Source: Kocuria turfanensis
Lineage (GTDB): Bacteria; Actinomycetota; Actinomycetes; Actinomycetales; Micrococcaceae
Reading direction: 5' to 3'
NCBI RefSeq assembly: GCF_001580365.1
Contig: NZ_CP014480.1
Span: forward strand, 1,799,008-1,863,007
Length of the DNA stretch: 64,000 nt
The position numbers were made by a program, and so were the translations under genes. Positions 39,110 through 47,596 of this stretch are shown here, piece after piece. The notes under the pieces are model-generated. The model made no database searches, was not told the DNA's origin, and saw nothing but the letters and a program-made list of their open reading frames with translations. Position 1 is the stretch's first letter, and the number at the start of each line of letters is the position of its first letter.

Positions 39110-40800
39110 GCGAGTTCACTCTCCTCGACCCGGTGGGTCCACTCGGCGAAGGTCTCGTTCTCGGTGCGCTGGGCCAGGAAGCGCCGGACCAGCTTCTCGA
39201 CGTAGTCGGCCAGGTCGTCCTGGAACACCTTCAGGCCGCGCACGGTCCGCCCCAGCCCGGCCTCGGCCCGGTCGTCGGCGGCGAGTCCGCCGCCCAGGTG
39301 CACCTGGTAGCCGGGCTTCTGCCCGCCGTCCTCGGTGGGCAGAAGCTGGCCCTTGAGCCCGATGTCCGCGGTCTGGATCCGGGCGCACGAGTTGGGGCAG
39401 CCGTTGACGTGCATCGAGATGGGGTGCGGCAGCTCCACGCCGTCGAGCCGCCGCTCGAGCTCGTCGATGGTGTCCGAGGCGGTCTGCTTGGTCTCGACGA
39501 TCGCCAGCTTGCAGTACTCGATGCCGGTGCACGCCACCGTGGAGCGGCGGAACGCGGAGGGCCGCGCCTGCAGGTCCAGGGCGTCGAGGTCGGCGACCAC
39601 GCTCTCCACGTCGGCCTCCTCGATGTCGAGGACCACGAGCTTCTGGTGCGGGGTGGTGCGCAGCCGGTCGGAGCCGTACCTGGCCATCACGTCGGCCAGG
39701 GCCAGCAGCTTCGCCCCGGAGACGCGGCCCACGCGCGGGGCCACGCCGATGTAGAACCGGCCGTCCTTCTGCCGGTGCACGCCGATGTGGTCGCCCGGGG
39801 TGGCGGCCTTCTCCGGCGCCGGGCCGTCCGCGAGCTCGTAGCCGAGGTACTCGTCCTGGAGCACCTGGCGGAACTTCTCGGGCCCCCAGTCCTGGACCAG
39901 GAACTTCAGCCGGGCACGGTTGCGCAGCCGCCGGTAGCCGTAGTCGCGGAAGATGCTGGTGACGCCCTTCCAGACCTCCGGGGCCTGTTCCTCGGTCACG
40001 AAGGCGCCCAGGCGCTTGCCGAGGAACGGCACCACGGACAGCGCGCCGCCGACCCACAGGTCGTAGCCGGGACCGAGCTCGGGGTGGACCACGCCCACGA
40101 GGGCGCAGTCGTTGATCTCGTGCACCACGTCCAGGGACGGGTGGCCGGTGATCGCGGTCTTGTACTTGCGCGGCAGGTTGGAGAACTCCGGGGAACCGAT
40201 CCAGGTGGACTTGATCCGCTCGATCACCGGGGTGGGGTCGATGATCTCGTCCGCGGCGATCCCGGCCAGCGGGGAGCCCAGGATCACGCGCGGGACGTCG
40301 CCGCAGGCCTCGATCGTGTCCAGGCCGGCGTCCTCGAGCCGCCGCCAGATCTCCGGGACGTCCTCCACGCGGATCCAGTGGTACTGGATGTTCTGCCGGT
40401 CCGTGATGTCGGCCGAGTCCCGGGCGAAGTCCGCCGAGATCTGCCCGAGCACGCGCAGCTGCTCACGGGTCAGCGCCCCGCCGTCGAGCCGGACGCGCAT
40501 CATGAAGTACTTGTCCTCGATCTCGGCGTCGGACAGGGACCCCGTCCGGCCGCCGTCGATGCCCGGCCGGCGCTGGGTGTAGAGCCCCCACCAGCGGAAC
40601 CGCCCGTGCAGGTCCTGGGGGTCGATCGAGTCGAAGCCCTCCCGGGAGTAGACCTCCTCGATCCGGGTGCGCACGTTGAGCCCGTCGTCGGCCTGCTTGA
40701 AGACCTCGTTCGGGTTCAGGGGATCCCGGCCGTCGACCTTCCACTGCCCCTCGGGCTTCGGCTTCCGGGCGGCACGGGGCGCGCGCGTCGTCTGTGTCAT
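39106..40800 (-). CDS. sir: Ferredoxin-type assimilatory sulfite reductase
   Basis: A 564-aa siroheme/[4Fe-4S] enzyme for six-electron reduction of sulfite to sulfide. Cluster ligands are C424, C430 (CTGIEYCK), C468 and C472 (NGCPNSC). Tyr74 (WGLYTQ) and Cys166 (EACGDVPR) match, with an offset of five, the cross-linked Tyr69-Cys161 pair of M. tuberculosis NirA, which supports sulfite over nitrite as substrate. ATG 40800 starts the conserved sequence. An upstream frame extension adds unrelated residues. First gene of the sulfur operon. Confidence 0.94.
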   Translation of the reverse strand: MTQTTRAPRAARKPKPEGQWKVDGRDPLNPNEVFKQADDGLNVRTRIEEVYSREGFDSIDPQDLHGRFRWWGLYTQRRPGIDGGRTGSLSDAEIEDKYFMMRVRLDGGALTREQLRVLGQISADFARDSADITDRQNIQYHWIRVEDVPEIWRRLEDAGLDTIEACGDVPRVILGSPLAGIAADEIIDPTPVIERIKSTWIGSPEFSNLPRKYKTAITGHPSLDVVHEINDCALVGVVHPELGPGYDLWVGGALSVVPFLGKRLGAFVTEEQAPEVWKGVTSIFRDYGYRRLRNRARLKFLVQDWGPEKFRQVLQDEYLGYELADGPAPEKAATPGDHIGVHRQKDGRFYIGVAPRVGRVSGAKLLALADVMARYGSDRLRTTPHQKLVVLDIEEADVESVVADLDALDLQARPSAFRRSTVACTGIEYCKLAIVETKQTASDTIDELERRLDGVELPHPISMHVNGCPNSCARIQTADIGLKGQLLPTEDGGQKPGYQVHLGGGLAADDRAEAGLGRTVRGLKVFQDDLADYVEKLVRRFLAQRTENETFAEWTHRVEESELA

Positions 40801-40803
40801 GGC

Positions 40804-40866
40804 GTCGATTCTTCGTGGCTTCCCCCGGACAGTCACGCCGGTCGTCACAAACCGCCATGAATCGAC
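40804..40866 (-). promoter_or_regulatory. Leader of the sulfur operon with widely spaced inverted repeat
   Basis: GTCGATTC (40804-40811) and GAATCGAC (40859-40866) are perfect 8-bp inverted arms 47 bp apart, just before the sir start. The DNA between is less GC-rich and contains TTGTGACGACC-like and GTGACTGT segments on the minus strand. It may be a leader stem or a regulator site. The position of the promoter is uncertain. Confidence 0.35.
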
Positions 40867-40922
40867 CTGACGTGACACAGGGCTGGACACCGGCACCCGA
40901 ATGTGCAACGGCGCGGGCACCC

Positions 40923-41402
40923 TCAGGCGGCGGGCCCGCCCCCGGTCAGCCGCGCCGCGGCGTCGTCGATGTGCTCGGCGTCCACCAGGACGTCGTAGGC
41001 GTCCGCCTCGAGGCCCTGGACGCTGCGGAAGTCACGGCGTCCGCCGGTGGCCGCGTGGCCCACGAGGCCGAAGATCAGGCCCCAGACCGCGCCCAGCGCC
41101 ACGCCCCACAGCACCACGGACAGCCAGCCGCCCACGGTGAACAGGCCGAGGAGCAGCCCCACGAACAGGCCGAGCCACGCGCCGGAGGCCATGCCGTAGA
41201 GGGCGGCCTTCCCGTTGGTCATCCGGCCCGTGACCTGCTCGACCGAGCGCAGCCCGGTGCCGACCACGCGCACGTGCTCGACGGGGAACCCCGCGTCGGA
41301 GAGGGAGTCGACGATCTGCTGCGCCTCGGCGTAGGTGGGCACGGTCCGCAGCACCCGGTAGTTGCCGGAGGAGGTGGGAGGAATCCGTGAGGGCTGGGTC
41401 AT
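40923..41402 (-). CDS. General stress protein 17M-like membrane protein
   Basis: A 159-aa protein. The N-terminal alpha/beta domain YRVLRTVPTYAEAQQIVDSLSDAGFPVEHVRVVG resembles general stress protein 17M (YflT-like). The middle holds two Gly-rich TM segments (GAWLGLFVGLLLGLF, VVLWGVALGAVWGLIFGL). A C-terminal tail returns to a soluble fold. ATG 41402 has an AGGAG site. Precise function unknown. It precedes sir by 122 bp on the same strand. Confidence 0.78.
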   Translation of the reverse strand: MTQPSRIPPTSSGNYRVLRTVPTYAEAQQIVDSLSDAGFPVEHVRVVGTGLRSVEQVTGRMTNGKAALYGMASGAWLGLFVGLLLGLFTVGGWLSVVLWGVALGAVWGLIFGLVGHAATGGRRDFRSVQGLEADAYDVLVDAEHIDDAAARLTGGGPAA

Positions 41403-41671
41403 GGCTGCTGCGCTCCTGTTCCGTCGTGTGGTCCGTCGTGCTGGGGCGGGGTCCGGTGCCGCACCCGTGGTGCGACCGCCGTCCGGTGCAACGGGATCTG
41501 CCGGGCCCCTGTTCCGCCCGGCGCCGGCCGGCCTCGTCCATGTCCGGGTGCTCACCGCGACACCACCGGGCGGGACCGGTAATGTTCCCCCGGTGGCACG
41601 CGGATCCGGGGCCGCTCCGGGGCCGCCGCCGTCGAGCCCGCCCTGTCCCGTCGAGTGCCCTTAGGACCGCC

Positions 41672-43141
41672 ATGGCATCCTCCGCCTCCGTTCCCACGGA
41701 GACCCCTTCCCGTCCACCGCGCAACGGCCTGGACCGCTTCTTCAGGATCAGCGAGCGCGGCTCCTCCGTGACGAGCGAGGTCCGCGGCGGCGTGGCCACG
41801 TTCATCGCGATGAGCTACATCGTGGTCCTCAATCCGCTGATCCTCGGCTACGGCCCGGACGGCGCGGGGAACACCCTCGGCGCCGAGCGGGTCGCGGCCG
41901 TCACCGCCCTCGTGGCCGGCGTGATGACCATCCTGATGGGCCTCGTGGCCCGCTCGCCGTTCGCGATCGCCACCGGCCTGGGGGTGAATGCGTTCCTGGC
42001 GGTGACGATCGTGACCACCCCCGAGCTCACCTGGCCGCAGGTGATGGGCCTGGTCGTGTGGGCCGGCGTGATCATGTTCGTCCTGGTGCTCACCGGCTTC
42101 CGCACGGCGGTGTTCAACGCCGTGCCGCCGTCGCTGAAGACCGCGATCGTCGTGGGCATCGGGCTGTTCATCGCCCTGATCGGCTTCGTGAACGCCGGCT
42201 TCGTGCGCCGCATCCCGGACGCCGCCGGCACCACCGTGCCCGTGCAGCTCGGCGACGGCGGGACGCTGCTGGGCTGGCCCATGCTCACCTTCGTCGTCGG
42301 CCTGCTGCTGACCCTGGCCCTCATGGTGCGCAACGTCCGCGGCGCGATCCTGATCGCCGTGGTCCTCACCACGGTCCTCGCCCACGTGCTGGAGGCGGTC
42401 TTCCCGTCCGGCTCCTCGGCGGAGAACCCCACCGGGTGGTCGCTCGTGGTCCCCTCGGCCCCCACCTCCTTCGTGGCCCTCCCGGACCTCTCGCTCGTGG
42501 GCGCGGTCGCCCCGCTGGAGGCGTTCCGGAGCCTCGGGGCCCTCGCGGCGCTGCTGCTGGTCTTCACGATCCTGCTCTCGATCTTCTTCGACGCGATGGG
42601 CACCATGGTGGGGCTCTCCCAGCAGGCCGGCCTGGTGGGCCGCAACGGGCAGATCGAGAACGTGGACCGGGTGCTGCTCGTGGACGCCGCGGGCGCGATC
42701 GCGGGCGGCGCGGGTTCCGTGTCCTCCAACCAGATCTTCGTGGAGTCCTCCACCGGCATCGCCGACGGCGCCCGCACCGGCCTGGCCAACGTGGTCACCG
42801 GCGCGCTGTTCCTGCTCGCGACGTTCATCACGCCCCTGGTCAACGTGGTGCCGTTCGAGGCCGTCGCCCCGGCCATGGTCGTGGTCGGCTTCCTCATGGC
42901 CAAGCAGGTGGTGCGCATCGAGTGGGAGGACTGGGGCCTGGCCGTGCCGTCCTTCCTGACCTTCGCGGTGATGCCCTTCACCTACTCGATCGCCGACGGC
43001 ATCGGGGCCGGCTTCGTCTCCTACGTCTTCATCCGCCTCGTGCAGGGCCGGGCCCGGGAGGTCCACCCGCTGATGTACGTGGTGGCCGCGGCCTTCGTGG
43101 TGTTCTTCGGCAAGGGCGTGGTGGAGGGCTGGCTCGCCTGA
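41672..43141 (+). CDS. NCS2 family purine (adenine/guanine/hypoxanthine) permease, AzgA type
   Basis: A 489-aa transporter with about 12 TM segments. AzgA/GhxP-type signs: RGGVATFIAMSYIVVLNPLIL at the N-terminus, ATGLGVNAFLAV, SIFFDAMGTMVGLSQQAGL and SSNQIFVESSTGIADGARTGLANVVTG. It imports purine bases with protons. A longer upstream frame is Arg-rich and unrelated. A TAATGT box near 41580-41585 and GGA near the ATG suggest a normal leader. Confidence 0.93.
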   Translation: MASSASVPTETPSRPPRNGLDRFFRISERGSSVTSEVRGGVATFIAMSYIVVLNPLILGYGPDGAGNTLGAERVAAVTALVAGVMTILMGLVARSPFAIATGLGVNAFLAVTIVTTPELTWPQVMGLVVWAGVIMFVLVLTGFRTAVFNAVPPSLKTAIVVGIGLFIALIGFVNAGFVRRIPDAAGTTVPVQLGDGGTLLGWPMLTFVVGLLLTLALMVRNVRGAILIAVVLTTVLAHVLEAVFPSGSSAENPTGWSLVVPSAPTSFVALPDLSLVGAVAPLEAFRSLGALAALLLVFTILLSIFFDAMGTMVGLSQQAGLVGRNGQIENVDRVLLVDAAGAIAGGAGSVSSNQIFVESSTGIADGARTGLANVVTGALFLLATFITPLVNVVPFEAVAPAMVVVGFLMAKQVVRIEWEDWGLAVPSFLTFAVMPFTYSIADGIGAGFVSYVFIRLVQGRAREVHPLMYVVAAAFVVFFGKGVVEGWLA

Positions 43142-43211
43142 CGCCCTGCTCCCCTCCCCTCTCCCCTTGCCGGGAGGTCGCAGCTCACGGGGGTGGGGGG
43201 AGGATGGGGGG

Positions 43212-43601
43212 ATGATCGACGACGACGCCCGCTGCCCCTGCGGCACCGGTGAGAGCTACGGCGCGTGCTGCGGGCGCTTCCACCGCGGCCGCGCCGCACC
43301 GACCGCCGAGCTGCTGATGCGCTCCCGGTTCAGCGCCTTCGCCGCCGGGGACGAGGCCTACCTGCTGGCCACCTGGCACCCCGGCACCCGTCCCGCCTCC
43401 GTGACGCTGGACCCGGACGTGCGCTGGTACCGGCTCGACGTGCACGCCGCCGACGGCGGCGGGCCCTTCGGGAGCGAGGGCCGGGTGGAGTTCAGCGCCC
43501 ACTGGCGCGACGGCTCCGGGGCGCGCGGCCGGCAGCGGGAGAGCTCCCGGTTCGTGCGCGAGGGCGGCCGCTGGTTCTACGTGGACGGCACCCCCGCCTG
43601 A
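43212..43601 (+). CDS. YchJ family (UPF0225) SEC-C motif protein
   Basis: A 129-aa protein with an N-terminal SEC-C zinc motif CPCGTGESYGACCGRFH, the AAPTAELLMRSRFSAFAAGDEAYLLATWHP block and an NTF2-like domain ending in GRWFYVDG, all characteristic of YchJ. Function of the family is unsettled. It is on the same strand as the purine permease, 70 bp away, with AGGATGGGGGG upstream. Confidence 0.9.
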   Translation: MIDDDARCPCGTGESYGACCGRFHRGRAAPTAELLMRSRFSAFAAGDEAYLLATWHPGTRPASVTLDPDVRWYRLDVHAADGGGPFGSEGRVEFSAHWRDGSGARGRQRESSRFVREGGRWFYVDGTPA

Positions 43602-43612
43602 CGCCGGGCGGC

Positions 43613-43978
43613 TCAGTCGTCCTCGAGGTCGGCCAGCACGCAGAACTCGTTGCCCTCCGGGTCGGCCAGCACCACCCACGTCACCTCGGGGCCCTGCCCC
43701 ACGTCCACCCGGCGCGCGCCGAGGGACTCCAGGCGGGCCACCTCCCCGTCCTGGTCGGTGTCCGCCGCCCGGAGGTCGAGGTGCAGCCGGTTCTTGGCGG
43801 TCCTCGGCTCCGGGACGAGCAGGAAGTCCAGGTGCGGGCCCGGGCCCTCGGCGGGGGCGATCCCCACGTAGCCCTCGGCCTCGCCGTGGACCACGTAGCC
43901 CAGGGCGGCGCACCAGAAGCGGGCCAGGGCCGCGGGGTCGCGGCAGTCGACGACGACGGAGGACAGGGTGCTGGTCAT
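43613..43978 (-). CDS. VOC (glyoxalase-like) family protein
   Basis: A 121-aa vicinal-oxygen-chelate protein with two beta-alpha-beta-beta-beta modules: VVVDCRDPAALARFWCAALGY at the start and TWVVLADPEGNEFCVL at the end. The group is usually called glyoxalase/bleomycin-resistance-like, and the substrate is not predictable. The ATG lies 6 nt after TAGGCT, suggesting a leaderless mRNA. Confidence 0.88.
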   Translation of the reverse strand: MTSTLSSVVVDCRDPAALARFWCAALGYVVHGEAEGYVGIAPAEGPGPHLDFLLVPEPRTAKNRLHLDLRAADTDQDGEVARLESLGARRVDVGQGPEVTWVVLADPEGNEFCVLADLEDD

Positions 43979-43984
43979 GGGGCC

Positions 43985-43990
43985 AGCCTA
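43985..43990 (-). promoter_or_regulatory. -10 box of the VOC gene, leaderless configuration
   Basis: TAGGCT on the minus strand, 6 nt before the ATG at 43978. Confidence 0.45.
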
Positions 43991-44851
43991 GGCCCGGCGC
44001 CGCCGCCGGGAAAGGCGCTGCAGGAGCGGGCGGGCGCGCTGGAGGACGGGCCAGTACGTGCCCGGGAACAGCCGCGCCGCCAGGTCCGGCAGCACCGCAC
44101 TGGGGGCCACCAGCAGCCGGCCCCGGCGCCGCTCCACCGCCTCCAGGATGTCCGCGGCCGCCCGCTCGGCCGGGTAGCTCAGCAGCGCGGCGAAGCTCTC
44201 GCGGCCGGCCGCGGCCTGCTCGGCCGGCACGCCGGCCGGGGTGCGGGCCGACTCGGCGATCCGGGTCCGGACCCCGCCGGGGTGGACCACGGTGACGCCC
44301 ACCCGGCCGGCCAGCTCGTGGCGCAGGCCCTCCGTGAACCCGCGCACGGCGTACTTGCTGGCGGAGTAGGCCACCTGCCCGGGCGGGGCGATGAGCCCGA
44401 ACAGGCTCGAGAGGTTGACCAGGTGGCTGCCGGGGGTGGCGAGCAGGGCGGGCAGCAGCCGGCGGGTGAGGATCACCGGGGCCCGGAAGTTGATGTCCAT
44501 GAGCCAGTCGAACTCCTCGGCGGAGACCTGCTCGAAGGTGCCGCCGAGGGCCACGCCGGCGTTGTTCACCAGCAGGTCGATGCGCGGGTGCTCGGCGAGG
44601 ATCCGGTCGGCGACGGCGGGCAGCGCGGAGAGCTCGGCCAGGTCCGCCACGACGGTGCGCACCCGCACCTCCGGGTGCCGCCGGCGGATCGTGCCGGCGA
44701 CGCCCTCGAGCCCGGGCTCGTCCCGGTCGAGGAGCACCAGGTGGGCGCCGCGGGCGGCGAGGCCGTGGGCCAGCTGCTCGCCGATGCCGCCGGCGGCGCC
44801 GGTGAGCACCGCGGTGGCGCCGGGAAAGCGGAAGGGGGCGGAGGGGGACAC
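43988..44851 (-). CDS. Short-chain dehydrogenase/reductase
   Basis: A 287-aa NAD(P)-dependent SDR. Cofactor motif TGAAGGIGEQLA, NNAGVALGG, and the catalytic YSASKYA with an upstream Ser (LSSLFG). The Asp after strand 2 (LLDRDEPG) suggests NAD preference. The C-terminus has basic, membrane-touching residues as in lipid-acting SDRs. GTG 44851 with AGGAG upstream. It lies 117 bp downstream of the AraC regulator gene, same strand, in the mymA-like locus. Confidence 0.88.
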   Translation of the reverse strand: MSPSAPFRFPGATAVLTGAAGGIGEQLAHGLAARGAHLVLLDRDEPGLEGVAGTIRRRHPEVRVRTVVADLAELSALPAVADRILAEHPRIDLLVNNAGVALGGTFEQVSAEEFDWLMDINFRAPVILTRRLLPALLATPGSHLVNLSSLFGLIAPPGQVAYSASKYAVRGFTEGLRHELAGRVGVTVVHPGGVRTRIAESARTPAGVPAEQAAAGRESFAALLSYPAERAAADILEAVERRRGRLLVAPSAVLPDLAARLFPGTYWPVLQRARPLLQRLSRRRRRA

Positions 44852-44968
44852 GGACTGCTCCTGGGACGAGGGACGGGACCGGGGGACGGGCTCAGGCTCC
44901 AGTGTGGGCCGCTGTCGCCGAGCCGGGCTTGACCGCTCACGACAGGAAGTTGACCCGGTGCGACACGC

Positions 44969-45991
44969 TCAGCCGGCGCGGGCCGTCCCGCGGCGCACCT
45001 CCCGCGGCGGGGCGCCCCACCAGCGGCGGGCGCACCGGGTCAGCGCCGAGGACTCGGACAGCCCCACGAGCCCGGCGATCTGGCTCAGCGGGACCTCGGT
45101 GGTGGTGAGCCAGCGCAGGGCCGCGCTGCGCCGGGCCTCGTCCAGGACCGCGCCGAAGGTGGTGCCCTCCTCGGCCAGCCGGCGCTGGAGGGTGCGGGGG
45201 TGCAGGTCCAGGACGCGGGCCACCGCCTCCAGCTCCGGGGCCGCGGTGCCCAGCAGCTGCACCAGCACCCCGCGGACCCGCGGCGCCCACGCCGAGCCCG
45301 CCCCCGGGATCTGGGCGTCGAGGAAGGCCAGCGCCACCTGCCGCACGCCGGCGTCCCCGTGCAGCGGCCGGGCGAGCGTGCTCGTGGGGATCCGCAGCAG
45401 GACCTCGGGCCGGCCCGGGCGCACCGGCACGCCGAAGAACTCCTCGTAGACCCGCAGCGGCGCGGCGGGGCGGTGGTCCAGGTCGACCGTGCGCAGCCCG
45501 TAGCGGCCGCCGACCAGCGAGGTGAGGGCCCGGTGCAGCAGTCCCAGCCCGAGGTCGGTGCCCTGCGGGCTGCCGCGCCCGCCCCGGGCCGCCGGGACGT
45601 GCCCGCCGTAGCGCACGGCCGTCACCCCGCGGGCGCCGTAGGGGTCCTCGACCAGCGCGAGCTCGAGCGAGGGGGCGTGCACGAAGAGGTAGCGGGACAC
45701 GCACTCCAGGGCGTCGCGCACCGTCTCGGAGTGGCGGGCGGCCAGCGCCAGCGGCCCGAGCACGCCCGGGTCCTGCCGGGCGGCGACCCGCAGCCCCAGG
45801 TCGGGGCAGGCAAGCTCCAGGGCGGCGGTCTCCAGCACCCGCCCGACGGCCCGCTCCGGGACCAGGAGGTCGTCGGTGTCCAGGGCGGCCCGGGGCAGGC
45901 CGGCGGCGTCGGCGAGCGCCTCGGCGTCGCCCCCGAGCTCGGCCACGGCGGCGCGGAAGCCGCGCAGTCCCGCGGAACGGATGACGGACAT
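44969..45991 (-). CDS. AraC-family regulator, VirS/OruR type
   Basis: A 340-aa regulator. The N-terminal 'arabinose-binding domain' of the VirS/OruR type (GLRGFRAAVAELGGDAEALADAAGLP) is followed by a C-terminal double HTH with LDLHPRTLQRRLAEEGTTF and PLSQIAGLVGLSESSALTRCARRWWG. ATG 45991 starts at the usual place for this type. Divergent from a flavin monooxygenase, with a direct repeat in the 69-bp spacer, as in virS-mymA of mycobacteria. Inducer unknown. Confidence 0.88.
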   Translation of the reverse strand: MSVIRSAGLRGFRAAVAELGGDAEALADAAGLPRAALDTDDLLVPERAVGRVLETAALELACPDLGLRVAARQDPGVLGPLALAARHSETVRDALECVSRYLFVHAPSLELALVEDPYGARGVTAVRYGGHVPAARGGRGSPQGTDLGLGLLHRALTSLVGGRYGLRTVDLDHRPAAPLRVYEEFFGVPVRPGRPEVLLRIPTSTLARPLHGDAGVRQVALAFLDAQIPGAGSAWAPRVRGVLVQLLGTAAPELEAVARVLDLHPRTLQRRLAEEGTTFGAVLDEARRSAALRWLTTTEVPLSQIAGLVGLSESSALTRCARRWWGAPPREVRRGTARAG

Positions 45992-46001
45992 GTCGCCCAG
46001 A

Positions 46002-46028
46002 GTCAAGCAATCGTCGTGCAGCGTCAAG
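46002..46028. promoter_or_regulatory. Direct repeat, likely AraC-family operator
   Basis: GTCAAG occurs at 46002-46007 and 46023-46028, 21 bp apart (two helical turns, same face). The second copy is followed by TGC and the first by CAA. This fits the tandem half-sites of AraC proteins in the divergent spacer. Confidence 0.5.
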
Positions 46029-46060
46029 TGCTGCCGGGCGCGGCGGGGGATCCTGTACCC

Positions 46061-47596
46061 ATGTCAGCCTCTTTCCCCACCCCCGAGAACCCCGCCGGGG
46101 CGGAGCACCGCGACGTCGTGGTCGTCGGCGCGGGCCTGTCCGGCATCGGCGCGGCCTACCGCCTGCAGACCGAGTGCCCCGGCCTGTCCTACGCCGTCCT
46201 GGAGGCGCGCGACGGGATGGGCGGGACCTGGGACCTGTTCCGCTATCCCGGCGTCCGCTCCGATTCCGACATGTTCACCCTGGGCTACTCCTTCAAGCCC
46301 TGGCGGGACCCGCAGTCCATCGCCGACGGCCCGTCGATCCTCGCCTACATCCGCGAGACGGCCGAGGAGTTCGGCATCGACCGGCACATCCGCTACCGCA
46401 CCAAGGTGGTCTCGGCCGACTGGTCCTCCGCGGACGCCCGGTGGACGCTGGGCCTCGAGGAGCGCGACGACGAGGGTGGGCTCCGGCGGCGCACGATGAC
46501 GTGCTCCTTCCTGTACTCCTGCGCCGGGTACTACGACTACGAGCGGGGGCACGACCCCGTCCTGCCCGGGATCGAGGAGTTCGGGGGCCGGGTGGTGCAC
46601 CCGCAGTTCTGGCCCGAGGAGCTGGACTGGAGCGGGCAGCGGGTGGTGGTGATCGGCAGCGGTGCCACGGCGGTGACCCTCGTGCCGGCCATGGCCGCGG
46701 ACGCGGCGAGCGTGACGATGCTGCAGCGCTCCCCCACCTGGATCAGCGCCGTGCCCGGCCGGGACCGGCGCGCCGACGCCCTGCGCCGGGCCCTGCCCCC
46801 GGGACCGGCCCACCGGCTGATCCGGACGAAGAACATCCTGTTCAGCACGGCCGTCTACCAGTTCTGCCGGCGCCGCCCGGCCGCGGCGCGGGAGTACTTC
46901 ACGTCCCGGGCCGCGCGCATCCTCGGCTCGGAGGAGCTCGTGGCCGAGCACTTCACCCCGTCCTACGACCCCTGGGACCAGCGGCTGTGCGCCGTGCCGA
47001 ACGCGGACCTGTTCAAGGCCCTGCGGCGGGGCCGGGCGGACGTGGTCACCGACACGATCGACACGTTCGTGCCCGAGGGGATCCGGTTGAGCAGCGGCCG
47101 GGTCCTGGAGGCCGACGTGGTGGTCACCGCCACGGGGCTGAGGCTGCTGCCCTTCGGCGGGATCGCCCCGACCGTGGACGGCGCCCCGGTGGAGCTGTCG
47201 GAGCAGTTCGTCTGGAACGGCGCCATGCTCACGGGCGTGCCCAACTTCGCCCTGTGCATCGGCTACACCAACGCCTCATGGACGCTGCGGGCCGACCTGA
47301 CGCACCGTCTGGTCTGCAAGGTGCTCCAGCACCTGGAGCGCCACGACGCCGCCGCCGCGGTGCCCAAGGCCGCCCCGGGCATGACCGAGCACCCGCTGCT
47401 GGACCTCAGCTCCGGCTACGTCCGGCGCTCGATCGACGCGTTCCCCCGCCAGGGCGACCGCCACCCGTGGCGGGTGCGGCAGAACTACCTGCTGGACTCG
47501 GCGACCACCCTGCGCACGCCGCTGTCCCGGACCCTCGACCTGATCCCCCGCCCCGCCGCCCGCCCCGCGGCCGCACCCCAGGAGACCCACGCATGA
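46061..47596 (+). CDS. Flavin-containing (Baeyer-Villiger-like) monooxygenase, MymA/EthA type
   Basis: A 511-aa FAD/NADPH monooxygenase. The first Rossmann fold is VVVVGAGLSGIGAAYRL, followed by GGTWDLFRYPGVRSDSDMFTLGYSF, characteristic of EthA/MymA-type BVMOs. The second fold is VVVIGSGATAVTL, then TATGLRLLPFGG. It oxygenates ketones, thioethers or thioamides. Divergent from the AraC gene, overlapping the hydrolase by 4 nt. An ester product made here could be cleaved by that hydrolase (inference). Confidence 0.92.
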   Translation: MSASFPTPENPAGAEHRDVVVVGAGLSGIGAAYRLQTECPGLSYAVLEARDGMGGTWDLFRYPGVRSDSDMFTLGYSFKPWRDPQSIADGPSILAYIRETAEEFGIDRHIRYRTKVVSADWSSADARWTLGLEERDDEGGLRRRTMTCSFLYSCAGYYDYERGHDPVLPGIEEFGGRVVHPQFWPEELDWSGQRVVVIGSGATAVTLVPAMAADAASVTMLQRSPTWISAVPGRDRRADALRRALPPGPAHRLIRTKNILFSTAVYQFCRRRPAAAREYFTSRAARILGSEELVAEHFTPSYDPWDQRLCAVPNADLFKALRRGRADVVTDTIDTFVPEGIRLSSGRVLEADVVVTATGLRLLPFGGIAPTVDGAPVELSEQFVWNGAMLTGVPNFALCIGYTNASWTLRADLTHRLVCKVLQHLERHDAAAAVPKAAPGMTEHPLLDLSSGYVRRSIDAFPRQGDRHPWRVRQNYLLDSATTLRTPLSRTLDLIPRPAARPAAAPQETHA

